Below are positions 1-12,000 of a stretch of DNA of 39,499 nucleotides, piece after piece. Source of the stretch: Planctomycetota bacterium (GTDB taxonomy: Bacteria > Planctomycetota > Planctomycetia > Pirellulales > Pirellulaceae); NCBI GenBank assembly GCA_026692885.1, contig JAPLNJ010000601.1:1-39499 (forward strand), read 5' to 3'. How positions within the stretch are numbered: the first letter of the stretch is position 1; every line of letters starts with the position of its first letter. The position numbers were made by a program, and so were the translations under genes. The notes beneath the pieces are model-generated. The model was given only the letters and a program-made list of their open reading frames with translations, was not told the origin of the DNA and made no database searches.

Positions 1-3000
1 AGCTCACCTTGCTGGGCAAGCCCCTGGAGGTGCTGTATGGGGACGGGTCCGGCGGGGCCAGCACGGTCCAGACGCTCGACGAGACCAGCCTGACGGAATC
101 GCAACGGGAATTTGTGGACCCCTCGCTCGAGCCGCTCGAAGTCAGCCTCCCCTCTCTGGACCTCGATGCTCTGCTGCACCGTGCGGGCGTGGCGGAGCGG
201 CCGGCGGACTATTGGAAGTCCTCCATCAAGGTCGATTTGAACGGGTCGCTGACCCAGATCAAGAACCAGTTGCTCAAGGTGCTTCAGGTCATCCCCGCCC
301 AGGTCCATCTCTATGACCCCGCGCTGCAGCTCAGCGTGCTAGGCTTTGGATTAAATCAAAAGCTGCCGATCAGCTCGGTCATCGACCCGCTGACTGATAT
401 TTTCGGCTCCGATGACGATGACGACGGTAAGGGCAGCTATCTCAGCTTCAACCTGGCGGACGTGCTCCCCACGGATGCGGCGGGCGGGTTGTTGAGCTAT
501 TTCCTGGATCTGGACGGGGTGCTCCCGCTGACCATCCCGGACATCAACTTGGGGGATGTCACGCCCGCCGCGCTGGAACCGCATCGGGAGATGTTCTCCC
601 AGGTCATGACAGCGCTCACGGACCTGGGCTTCGACCTGCCGCTGAAGAAACTGCCGGAGGAAGGCACCACAGAACTGCCGACGGACACCGCTGGCGGCGC
701 CGAGCAGGTGGGAGCGAGCACGCCGAGCCAGTCCGCAGAACAGTACGTGGACATCAAGGTCAGTTCCGCCGGAGACGCTCCGCAGACGTTCACCCTGAGC
801 CTGGGCGACAAAACTACCGCGCCGATTCCGGTATTGCCGGTCGGCATCGCCGTGGACGAGCAGCAACGCCTGACGATCCTGCACCGGGATAGCGACTTCG
901 GTAAGCCGTACCTGCTGAAGCTGGCGGACGGGCGGCAGACGGAGATGACGCTCGCGGGCACTCCGGCAGCCAATGCGCTGGCGATCGGCGCGGCCCTCAA
1001 CGCCTGGTTCGGCGCGGGCCATGTCACCGTGACCTTTGACGCAGCTTCCACGGTGGGCTGGCGTTTCGACATCGATTTCACCGGAACGTCGGCCGGCACC
1101 GATGTACCCCAGATCTCCGGCGGCAGGAAGCCGACCTCCGGTTTCCTGGCGATCCGCTCCGAGACGGTGCGTCAGGGCAGCGCGGGCGACAGCGTCGACG
1201 ACCAGGCGGCGGCCATCCAGGCGGCCTTGGAGGCCGCACTGGGGGCCGGTTCCGTCACGGTGACGGCCGGTGCAGTGCAGGCCGGGTCGGGGCAGCGGTA
1301 TGGAATTGCCTTTCAGGGGGACTACGGCAGCACGGCGGTCGAGCAATTCCAGGCGGCGACCGATTCCACGGGGCTGGAGGTGGCCACGGGCACCGTGTCC
1401 GAGGGGGCGGAAGCCCAGGGGGGGACCTTTCAGCTGACGGCTCCCGCGGCCGCAACCCCTCCGGCTGGCACAACCCCTCCGGCGGGCCCAGAAACCTTCA
1501 ATATCGTGGTCACGATGGATGACGTGGAGTACACCGCGGACGGCGTCGCCAAGACGGTCTCGGAGCAGGAACTGGCCGCGGCCATTCTCGGCGCCGTTTC
1601 GGCCAGTGCGGTCCGGTTGGATGCAGACGGGATCGAGGTCACCGTGGCCAAGGGCACGGCGGAAGGCACTTGGACCGCGACGTTCGGCGGGGCGATCGAG
1701 GGCCGCTGCATCACGCAACTGAACTTGGTCGGCGCCGGCTCCGCGGTCGAGGCGCCGGCGGCGACGGGTGCCAAGGCGGCGGGCGCGATTATCGCGCGCA
1801 ACGATGTGCGTGCCTCGGCTAACGCGTACATCCAGTATGCCAACATCGAGGCGGGATCGGTGCGGGTCGAGGTCTCCGAAGCGGCGACCATCCACGCCAC
1901 GCTGGAAGCCACGGCGACCGCCACGGGCGGCGGTGGGTCCGGGCTGGCGGCGGGCGGGATCATCGCCACCAATTTGATTCTGGGCGAGGCACACGCCGAC
2001 ATCCGCGACAGTCAGATCGTCACCACGAGCGGGGATGTGGAAGCGGTGGGGTCCAACACCTCCGACATTCTCGCCCGCAACATCAGCTCGATGACCTCGG
2101 ACGGGACCGCAGTGGGCGCGACCCTGGCCTTCAACACGGTCGGCTGGGAGGCGGAGAACATCCTGTTCCAGGCCATCGATGCCCTGGTGGGTTCGCAGCT
2201 GGGCACTGAGCAGCCGGCCGTGGTCGAGGCCGGCATTTACGGCACCCCCATCACCGCCGCCGGTGCGATTAACGTAACGGCCTCGTCCCAGGCCCGCATC
2301 CGCTCCTTGATTTCCAATGCCACCAGCTCCGAAGTGGCCTCGGGTGGTGCGGCGGGGGGGATCGGCGGGGCCGGCGGCGGCAGTAGCCCGTCCGCGGTCT
2401 CCGTCGGGTTCGTACTCGCCAGCAACATGGTGAGCAGTGGCCCGCAGGCCTCACTGACGGGCACGGGGCTGGTCCAGAGTCTGGACGGCGGTCTGACCGT
2501 GAAGTCCGTGGATGACGCGAGCATTCTTTCCAAGGTGGATCTCGCCACGACGGCGGGCGGGGAGAGCGAACTGGTCAAGGGATTGCGGGCGCTGGTCAGT
2601 TTCTTCGGGCAGACGTATACGGATCGTTCCGGCACGCAACAGGTGGCGCCCGGAGATCGCATCCGCATCGGCTCGGGCGGCTACACCATCTTTGACCGGC
2701 CGGCCGAGATGAACAAGGGTGACCGGGTCGTGCTCGATTGGGATACCGGCGGCGGCGAGGCGGGTTCCATTTACGAGTATATCGGCGCGGACTCGCTGAC
2801 GGATGTCCGCCTGGACTTGCAGGACTACACCGACACGGCCTTGTGGAGGCGCGTCCAGGGCGATTCCAGCAAGGTGTACGTCTATAAGGGCTTGTCATCG
2901 ACCTCGATCGACCTGTCCACCGCGGACTTTACCAACGGCAGCCGCTGGTGGGCGTTGAATCTGGATTCCATGGTCGAGTGGGCGGCGACAGCGCTCGATG

Positions 3001-6000
3001 CGGTCAGCGGCTCCGACGACAAGGGCACCGGTTTCGGCGGCCTGGTGGTGCGCAACGACGTGCGCAGCGCTGGAGCGAGCGAAGTCGCGGGGCCGACGCT
3101 CGAGATTGCCGGCGCCGTGCAGATCGTCGCGACGGAATCCACGATGATTCTGGCCGAGGATAACAGCGTGGTCTCGGCCAGCAGCATCGGGATTAACGTG
3201 GTGATTGCCACCAATACCGTGCTCTGCGGGGCACAGGCCTGGCTGCAGGACAGCTCCCTCACGACCACGAACGGGGGCGACGTGCTCGTGGATGCCGACA
3301 ACACGGCCTTCATCCTGGCGGTGGTGGACAGTCAGGTGCAGGCTTCGATCTCGGTGGGCGTGACGCTGGCCTTCAATACGATCGGGTACGCACCGCAAAA
3401 CCTGCTGTATAACGTGCTAGACGGTCTGTTCGGCACGGGCTTGGGCTCGACCGACACGGTCCAGACCCATGCCGGGATCGAGAACACGCCGGTCACGGCC
3501 GGCGGGCAACTGTCCGTGTTGGCCGACTGGAACGGGCACGTTTACGCCAGCATTGCCAGCGCGGCCCTGGCCCTGGACCTGAGTCTGACGTCCACCGGGG
3601 GCGGGGTCGAGGGCCAGTCCGCGATTTCCGTGGCGCCCGTGATTGCCATGCAGAAGATCAGCGCCGATGTGCAGGCCTTGATCGACCAGGCGCAGGACGT
3701 GACGGCCCAGGACGCGATCCTCGTCCAGGCCCGCGGACTCACCCGGATCGATGCCGACGTGCAGGCCAGCGCCGTCTCGATCGCGGCCGGCAAGAGCGGC
3801 GACTCGAAGTCGGTCTCCATCGGTCTGAGCGTCGCTCGCAACGTGGTGGACAATGTGATTGACGCTTCGATCCAGGGCGCGTTGGGCGCGCCACCTGCGG
3901 ACATCCGTTCCCAGGCCGGCAGCATTCGTATCCTGGTCGAACGCAGCTCGACGATCATGTCCCGCGGCACCGCCACCGCCATCGCCGTGGCGGCCAGCAC
4001 TTCCGGGGGCTCCACGGCGGTCGCCGGTGGTGGCACCCTGGCGTTCAACCGGATTAGGGGCACGGCCAACGCCTTCGCGCAGGCGGTCTCGCTGACGACG
4101 GTCGGCGCCGACGGAGACGTCGAGATCCGGACGACGGATGACTCCCTGATCGATGCCTACCTGCGGTCCGTGGCCCTAGCGGTATCCGTGGGGTTGGGGG
4201 CGAAATCCAGCCCGGCGGTAGCCCTCGGGTTGTCGCTCGCCGTCAATCAGATCGGTTGGAGTGGGACCACCGACAGTGCGAAATACACCAGCGAGAGCGA
4301 TCCCGAAAAGCTGCTCAAGAACGACACCGTGAAGGTGGTGGACGGTCCCTTGTTGGGCAATATCTACGAGTACCTCGGGCCGGACATCACGGAGCAGGCT
4401 AACATCAAGCTGGGCGCGCAGAATTACTCTGACAGCAGCACCTGGCGGCAAGTCAATCTCGCTTTGTCGGTCGCGCAAGTCAAAGCCTATCTCGCAAACT
4501 GCACCGTTACCGCCGCCGGTTCGCTGAGGCTGGACGCCCGGTCCAACGCCGAAATCGACGCCACCGTGCTGGCCGGCGCGGCGGCTGTGGCCGCCAGCGG
4601 CAAGACGGGCGTCGCGGTCAGCGTGGCCGGCGTGTATGCCGACAACGACATCCAAACCCAGGTTCAAGCGTACATCGACGGCAGCGACGGAATCCAGGCG
4701 GCCAGCCTGGCGATTGCCGCGACCGATGGTTCCAGCATCGAAGCCACCGCCGGGGCCGCTTCGGTGGCCGCTTCCCTGGCGGGCACCACCAGTGTGGCGA
4801 TCAGCATCGGCTTGTCGCTGGCCTTCAACAACATCGACGTCGATGTGAATGCCTACTTGGCCAACGCCGCGCACGTCAACACGTCCGGCAAGGTCAGCGT
4901 GTCCGCGGCTTCCCAAGGCCACACGCTGTTTGATTTGAGTTTGGCGAACCTGGGGATTTCGGCCGGCGACCTCACGGATGCCGCAGAGACGGAAAGCGAC
5001 GACAAGAGCACGACCGATGTAGACGAAGCCACGGTGGACACCGCGGCCGACGCGGCCGTGCTGGACAAGATCGCCAAGGCGTTTGCTGCCCAGGACGAAT
5101 CCCTGGACGGTTTCGAAGCGGTCGCCAGCCACTGGGATTTTACCGACGCGAATGGCTCGCACGAGATTTCGACCGGACAACGCGTGAAATTGGCTGCCGA
5201 CTACCCCTACGGCGGCACCGGCGGGCGGATCTACGAGTACCTGGGAACGAAGCAGACACTCGATCTCCGCGCCGCGGACTACAGCGACACGCAGACTTGG
5301 AAAGTCGTCATCCCAGAACTCAAAATCTCGGTGTTAGACCAAGGGCACCAGTGGTTGGTAGTGTCCGGCGACGGGACGGCATACACGCTGACCTTGGTGG
5401 CCGTTGGCGGCGACACGCTGACGGTAGCGAGGACGAACATCAATGCGATCTCGGCCGCGGCTTCGCTCGGCGTGGCCCTCGGCGGTTCGTCCGCCCCGGC
5501 GATCAGTGGCGCGGGCGCCGTCGCGATCAACTCGATCCAATCGAAAGCGGCGGCGCACATCGATCACAGCACGATCACGGCCGGCGCGGATGTGACGGTC
5601 GCGGCGGCGACATCCTCGATCATCAATGCGACCGTGGTTGCCGCTTCGTTGGCGGTCGGTGTCGGCGGCAGCAATGGCGTGGGGGTGTCGATCGGCATCG
5701 CGGTCGCGCGCAACCTGATCGGAGAGGTAGTCGACGGCGTGCCTACGGCCGGAGCGCTGGCGTACCTGCACGACACGGCGGTCCACACGCCGGGCGCCTT
5801 GTCCATTACGGCGATGGCCGCGGGGAGTGTCGATGCGCTGGTGTTCTCGGCCTCGATGGCAGTCGCGGCGGGCGGCAGTAATGGCATTGGAGCGGCCGGC
5901 TCGGGCGTCTGGGCCGAAAATCGCATCGACACGCTCGTGGATGCCGGAATCGACGGCACTCGGGGCAGCGGCGTCGTGGCAGGGTCTTTGTTGATCGAGG

Positions 6001-9000
6001 CGCACAACCGCTCGCTGATCTCGTCCTTTGGCGGCGCTGCGTCGCTCGCGGTAGGCCTGGGCGGCTCGAATGGCGTGGCGATTGCCCTGGGCGTGGCGCT
6101 GGCCAAGAACACGATCGACAGCGCAGTCGACGCCTACCTCCGTAACGCTGGCCAAGGCGTCACGACCACAACGGGCGACATCGTAATCGACGCTCAGAAC
6201 ACGGCGGCCATCTACGCGATCTCGGCGGCGGCCTCGCTGGCGGCGGGCTTCGGTGGTTCGATGGGTGTGGCGGTCAGCGGCGCCGGCGCCCTGGCCAGCA
6301 ACTCGATCTACGGCGGGACCAGGGCGTACCTCGAAAACAGCCTGGTGGTCAGCGCCGGCAAGCTGGACGTCGACGCCAGCGACAGCTCGGCGATCAAGGC
6401 CCTAATCGCCGCGGTTTCCGTCGCCATTGGCGCCGGCGGCACGGCGGGTGTGGGCGTGTCCATCGGGTTCTCGATGGCCCGCAATTTCATCGGCTGGGGC
6501 GGCGGTGGCAGCTCGGCCGACTACACCTCGGACTTGATTCTCGGCAAACTGGAAACCGGCAAGACGGTGCGCATCACCACCGGCCCGCGGCAAGGCGATG
6601 TCTACAAGTATCTCGGCGCCACTCTGATCGACGGCGACCCGAACGAAGCCGGGGAGCAGCCGATCGATTTGGCCAACCAGAACTTCCAGGACGACAGCCT
6701 GTGGCAGCAGCTGAGTCTGGTCGCGACGCCCGGCCAGGTGCTGGCGTACAGCCAAGACTCCAGCCTGACCGTCCACGGCGCGCTGACGCTGGACGCCAAG
6801 GCCAGTCAGACCATCGACGCCATGGTGGTCGCCGCTTCGGTGGCCCTGGCGGCGGGCGGCACCGCGGGTGTCGGCCTGAGCGGGGCCGGCGTGTACGCGC
6901 AGAACAAGATCGACACCGACGTGAAAGCCTACATTTTGGGCGACGGGGCCGGCGGGATCCATGCAGGTTCGGTGCAGGTGACGGCGGACAACGGAGCCGG
7001 GATCTCGGCCATCGCCGGTGCTGCCTCGGTGGCCGCATCCGTCGGCGGCGCGGCGGGCGTGTCGCTGTCGATCGGCCTGGCCATGGCCTTCAACGAGATC
7101 AGCGGCGACACGGCGGCTTACATCCAGAACGCCGACTCCGGCGTCACAACGACCAGCGGCGACGTCACGGTGGCGGCCACGGCTCAAGGGCGGCCCGTGT
7201 TCCAGCAGACCTTCACCACGTTGGGCTTGACCGCGGATGATCTGGACGACGCGGCCACCGCCGATTCCGATAGCTCGAAGACCACCACGGTCAACGAGGC
7301 GAACCAGGATGCGAAGGACGACCAGGAGATTCTGGCCAAGTTGCGGGCGGCGTTCGCGTCCCACGACTACTCGCTGGCCGTCGCCGATTCGGTGGCCACC
7401 GCCGCCCAGTTCACGACGGTGGACGGCTACCAGGACTTGCGCGAAGGCACCACAGTCAAGCTGTCGTCGGCCTACAGCCACGGCGGACTGGCGGGGCGGG
7501 TCTACCGTTACATCGGCCTGGTCCAGGATCAAGTGCCACTGGGCTCGCAGGACTATACCGATCCCGCCAAGTGGCTGCTGCTGGACAAGCTGAAGCTCTC
7601 GCAGCTGGTCGCGGGCAGCAGTTGGACGCTGTTAGCCCCGGACGGCGCGACGTTCATCCTGACCAAGGACGGCGCTTCCTTGAGCGTCTCGCAGAGCATG
7701 ATCAACGTCGTGTCGGCAGCCGCTTCGTTGGCCGCCGGCTTTGGCGGGGCGGCCGGCGTGGCCATCAGCGGTGCCGGCGCGGTGTCCCAAAACGTGGTCC
7801 TGACGCATACCAAGGCCTTTGTCGAGAACAGCACGGTCACCAGCGCCGGGGACGTGGCGCTGCACGCCACCAGCCAGTCGCTGATCACCTCGATCGTCGC
7901 GGCGGCCTCCCTGGCGGTCGGTGGCGGCGGCGCGGCCGGCGTGGGCGTGTCCATCGGCGTCGCCGTCGCTCGCAACTTCATCGGCTGCACCCCGGACAAC
8001 GGCAAGCCGCGGGCCGCTTTGCTGGCCTACGTGAAGAACTCCCGCGTGCAGGCGGCCGCGGACTTGACCCTGAGCGCATTGGCCCAACAGACCATCCACT
8101 CGCTGGTCTTTGCCGGCTCGGCGGCCCTGGCTGCGGGCGGCGCTGCGGGCGTGGCCGCCAGCGGATCGGGCGTGTACGCCGAGAACAAGATTGCGATGGA
8201 CGTCAAGGCCTACATCGACGGGGATTCGCTCGTCGGCAGCCCGACGGGCGGGATCGGAGCGGGGCAGGTGACCTTGACGGCCCAGGACCAGTCGCAGATC
8301 TCTTCCACCGCCGCCGCCGTGTCCTTGGCTGCCTCGGTGGGCGGGGCGGCGGGCGTGTCGATCTCGGTCGGCGTGGCCTTGGCCCGGAACACGATCGACA
8401 ACGCGGTGGATGCTTTCATTGTCAACGCCGATCAGGGGCTGACTCTCAGCGGCGGCGGCAAGCTCACGGTGCAAAGTACGGAACAAGCCTCGATCCACGT
8501 GATCGCGGCGGCGGCCTCGCTGGCCGCGGGCTTCGGCGGCGCGGCGGGCGTGGCGGTCAGCGGTGCCGGTGCCGACGCTTCGAACGTGATCCTCGGCAGG
8601 GCCCTGGCGTATGTCCAAGACAGCGTGGTGAGCGGCGCCGGCCAGGTCGATATCGACGCGCTGAATCAGGCGACCATCCGGGCCTTGATTGTGTCCGCTT
8701 CGGTCGCCGTGGCCGGCGGCGGGGCGGTGGGCGTGGGGGCCTCGATTGGCGTCGCTCTGGCCCGCAACTTTATCGGCTACAATCCCAATCCGGCAGCCGA
8801 CTTTACCTACACGACCAACGATGTGCCGGTGCATGTCAATCCGGGGGAAACGGTCAAGATCCTGCAGGGCGCCCGGGCCGGGGATGTGTATCAGTACATT
8901 GGCGACCAGCCGCTGGATTCGGTCTACTACACGGAAGTCGTCCACGACCAAACCGAAGTGGTCAAGTACATCAACGGGCAGTACATGCTCTTCAAGTACA

Positions 9001-12000
9001 TCGGCACAACCGGCGTTGTCCGCCTGGATGGAATCGACTTCGACGACAAGAGCAAGTGGGATTTCCAGAGAGAACTTCCCCCCTACAGCGTGTACGAGCA
9101 ATACTGGCGGCAAGTTTATGGCCTGACCGCCAAGACGGGCGTCGAGCTCAAGCACGACTCGAGCGAAATCCTGAATCCGACCGACGGGCAGTTGTACCAG
9201 TGGCAAGGTCCCGACAACGTCGTCAATCTGCAGGAGGCGGACTTCAGCCAGACCACCTTATGGAAGTCGCTCGGCAAGTACCAGTCCTTCACCGACTACG
9301 CCGCCTGGTATCGCCAGCAAAAGGGTCTGACCACCGAGACCGGCATCGAAGTCAAGCACGACGAAACCATCGTCCGGGACGCCACGGCGAACAAGCTGTA
9401 CAAATACGTCGGCAGCGACGCCGTCATCGTCCTGAAGAACGCGACTTTCAGTGACACGAGCAAGTGGCAGTTCATCAGCAACCTTGTCCCGTTCAGCCAA
9501 GCGGGCACGACCTTCAGGGAATCGCACAGCCAGTACACCGACAAATTCTTTAAGGGCGATGCCAGCGGTATTGGCGTTAGTGGGAGTGGCGACTGGTGGG
9601 GCCAGGACGGGAAGAAGAACTACAATAGCACGGACAGCGGGGACGGGCTGACGGCGGACGCGCGGAAGGTCCTGAGCCCTTCGACAAATAGCGGCAAGTA
9701 CGCCAAGTTCCAGAACCTGAGCCCGGACTGGTGGAACCCGCAGGACAGCAACCACCACCGGAGCACCGAGTTGGGGGACGGGCTGACCAAACTGGTCCGG
9801 GACTGGCTGAAGCCCGACAAGAATCGCGGCAAGTACTTCGACCACGTCAGCACCAGCCTCTGGAGCGGCCCCGTGCCGGTCTGGTGGATACCCAACGGCA
9901 AGGACCACGTCCTGGCGGTGACCGGCAAGTACCTCCTGCAGCAAGACTACGCGGACCCCACGCTCTGGCAGCAGGTCAACCTGACGCCGCTGGCCGCCGG
10001 CGTGCAGGCCTACTTGAAAAATTCGAGCGTGGTCGCGTCCGGGCAGTTGAGTCTGGACGCCAAGGCCCAGCAGAAGATCGATGCCATCGTGTTTGCCGGA
10101 GCGGTCTCCGTGTCCGGCGCCGGGGCCGTCGCCGTCAGCCTGAGCGGGGCCGGCGCGAGTGTGAAAAACACGATCAAGATGGACGTGAAGGCGTTCATCG
10201 ACGGCGCGGGAGCCACGGGCATCCGGGCCGGTTCCATCCTGGTGCAGGCCGACGACGGGTCCAGCATCCGGGCCATCGTCGGTGCCGCGTCCATCGCCGC
10301 TTCGGCGGCCGGGGCGGTGGGGGGGGCGATCGCGATCGGCGTGGCGCTGGCCACCAACGAGGTCAGCAACCACGTCGACGCCTACATCGCCAACGCCAGC
10401 CACGTCACGACCACGGCCGGCGGGGTGACGGTCACGGCCCTGTCGGGCGGGTTGACGCTGTTCTCGCTGTCCGCCTCGCTGGCCGGCTTGAGCCCAGCCG
10501 ATCTGGACAACGCCACCACCGCCGCTCAGGACAAGTCGGACACCGACGTGGATGAAGCCGCAGTCGACGCGACCGGCGACAAGGCGACGTTGGCGGCGCT
10601 GGTCGCGGCCTTCGCGGCCCAGGGCGAAAAGCTGAAGGGCGAGGTCCGCCTGACGCCGGTCAGCGAGGGCACCGTGTGGTTGCTGGTGGTCGAGGACGGC
10701 GGGTCCTATTACCTCCGCAAGACCGGTAGCGAGGGCGCCTTCCGTTACGAGGTGTCCCGCAGCACGATCGACGCCATGTCGGTGGCGGCCGCGCTCAGCG
10801 TCGGAATTGGCGGGGGCCTGGGCGTGGCCATCAGCGGCGCCGGCGCGGTGGCCAAGAACGTGGTGCTCTCGGACACCAACGCGACCATCTCCAACAGCAC
10901 GCTGACGGTGGCCGGCGACGTCTCCTTGACCGCCACCAGCACCTCCGAGGTTACGGCCGTGGTGGGCGCCGTCGCCGTCGCGGTGGGCCTGGGGCTGGGC
11001 GGCGGAGTGGGGATCGCGATCGGCGTCTCGATCGCGGAGAACCAGATCGGCTACGGCGGCGACGACCCGACGTTGCGGACCGGCGTCCGGGCGCAGATCA
11101 TCGATTCCAGCATCACCGCCAGCGGCGATCTGACTGCCACGGCCTCCGGCAGCGAAACGATCAACGCCACGGTGCTGGCCGGAGCGGTGGCCCTGGGCGC
11201 CGCCGTGGCCGTGGGGATCGGGGCCGCGGGCACCGGCGTCCGCGCGGAGAACCAGATCACCACCGACATCGTGGCCTGCATCAACGGCGACGGCAGCGGC
11301 GGCATTTCCGCGGACAGCGTGCTGTTGGCGGCCCATGACAAGTCGACGATCAAAGCCTTTGCGGGCGCCGCCTCCTTGGCCGCCTCGTTGGGTCTCTTCG
11401 GCGGTTTTTCCGTGGCGATCGGCGTTTCGCTGGCTCAGAACCGAATCGACAATGGAGCCCAGGCCTATATCCGGAACGCGGATCAAGGCGTGACCGCGAC
11501 CACGGGGGACGTCTCCTTGCAGGCCGAGGACGTGGCCACGATCCACGCCACTGCCGCGGCCGTTACGGTCGCCGCCGGGCTGGGGCTGGTCGGAATCTCG
11601 CTCAGCGGCGCGGGGGCGGACGCTTTGAACATCGTGTTGAGCGGTGCCCAAGCCTATTTCGAGCACAGCACGGTGCAGGCGGCAGAGGACGTCGTGGCCG
11701 ACGCTTCCAATACCTCGCTGATCGACGCCTTGATCGCGACCGCCGCCGTCGGCGTGGGCGCGGGCGGCGTGGGCTTGGGGGCTTCCGTGGGCGTCGCTTT
11801 GGCCCGCAACTTCATCGGCTACGATCCGCACGGCACGCTGGCCTTCGATTACGTGAGCGACAAGAACGATCCCTCGACCATCACCACGGGCAAAAAGATC
11901 AAGCTCGCCTCGGGCGGCGGAGCCCGCTCCGGCGACGTGTACGAGTACTTGGGTACGGACACGTTGAGCCGCAAGAAAACGAGTGTCAAGCACGACAGCA

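Noticed and set aside
7571..9454. Plus-strand 627-codon frame inside the giant gene, and a similar one at 13286-14917
   Set aside because: Composition is Arg/Gly-rich with no motifs, while the overlapping frame carries conserved repeats. It is a frame shadow.
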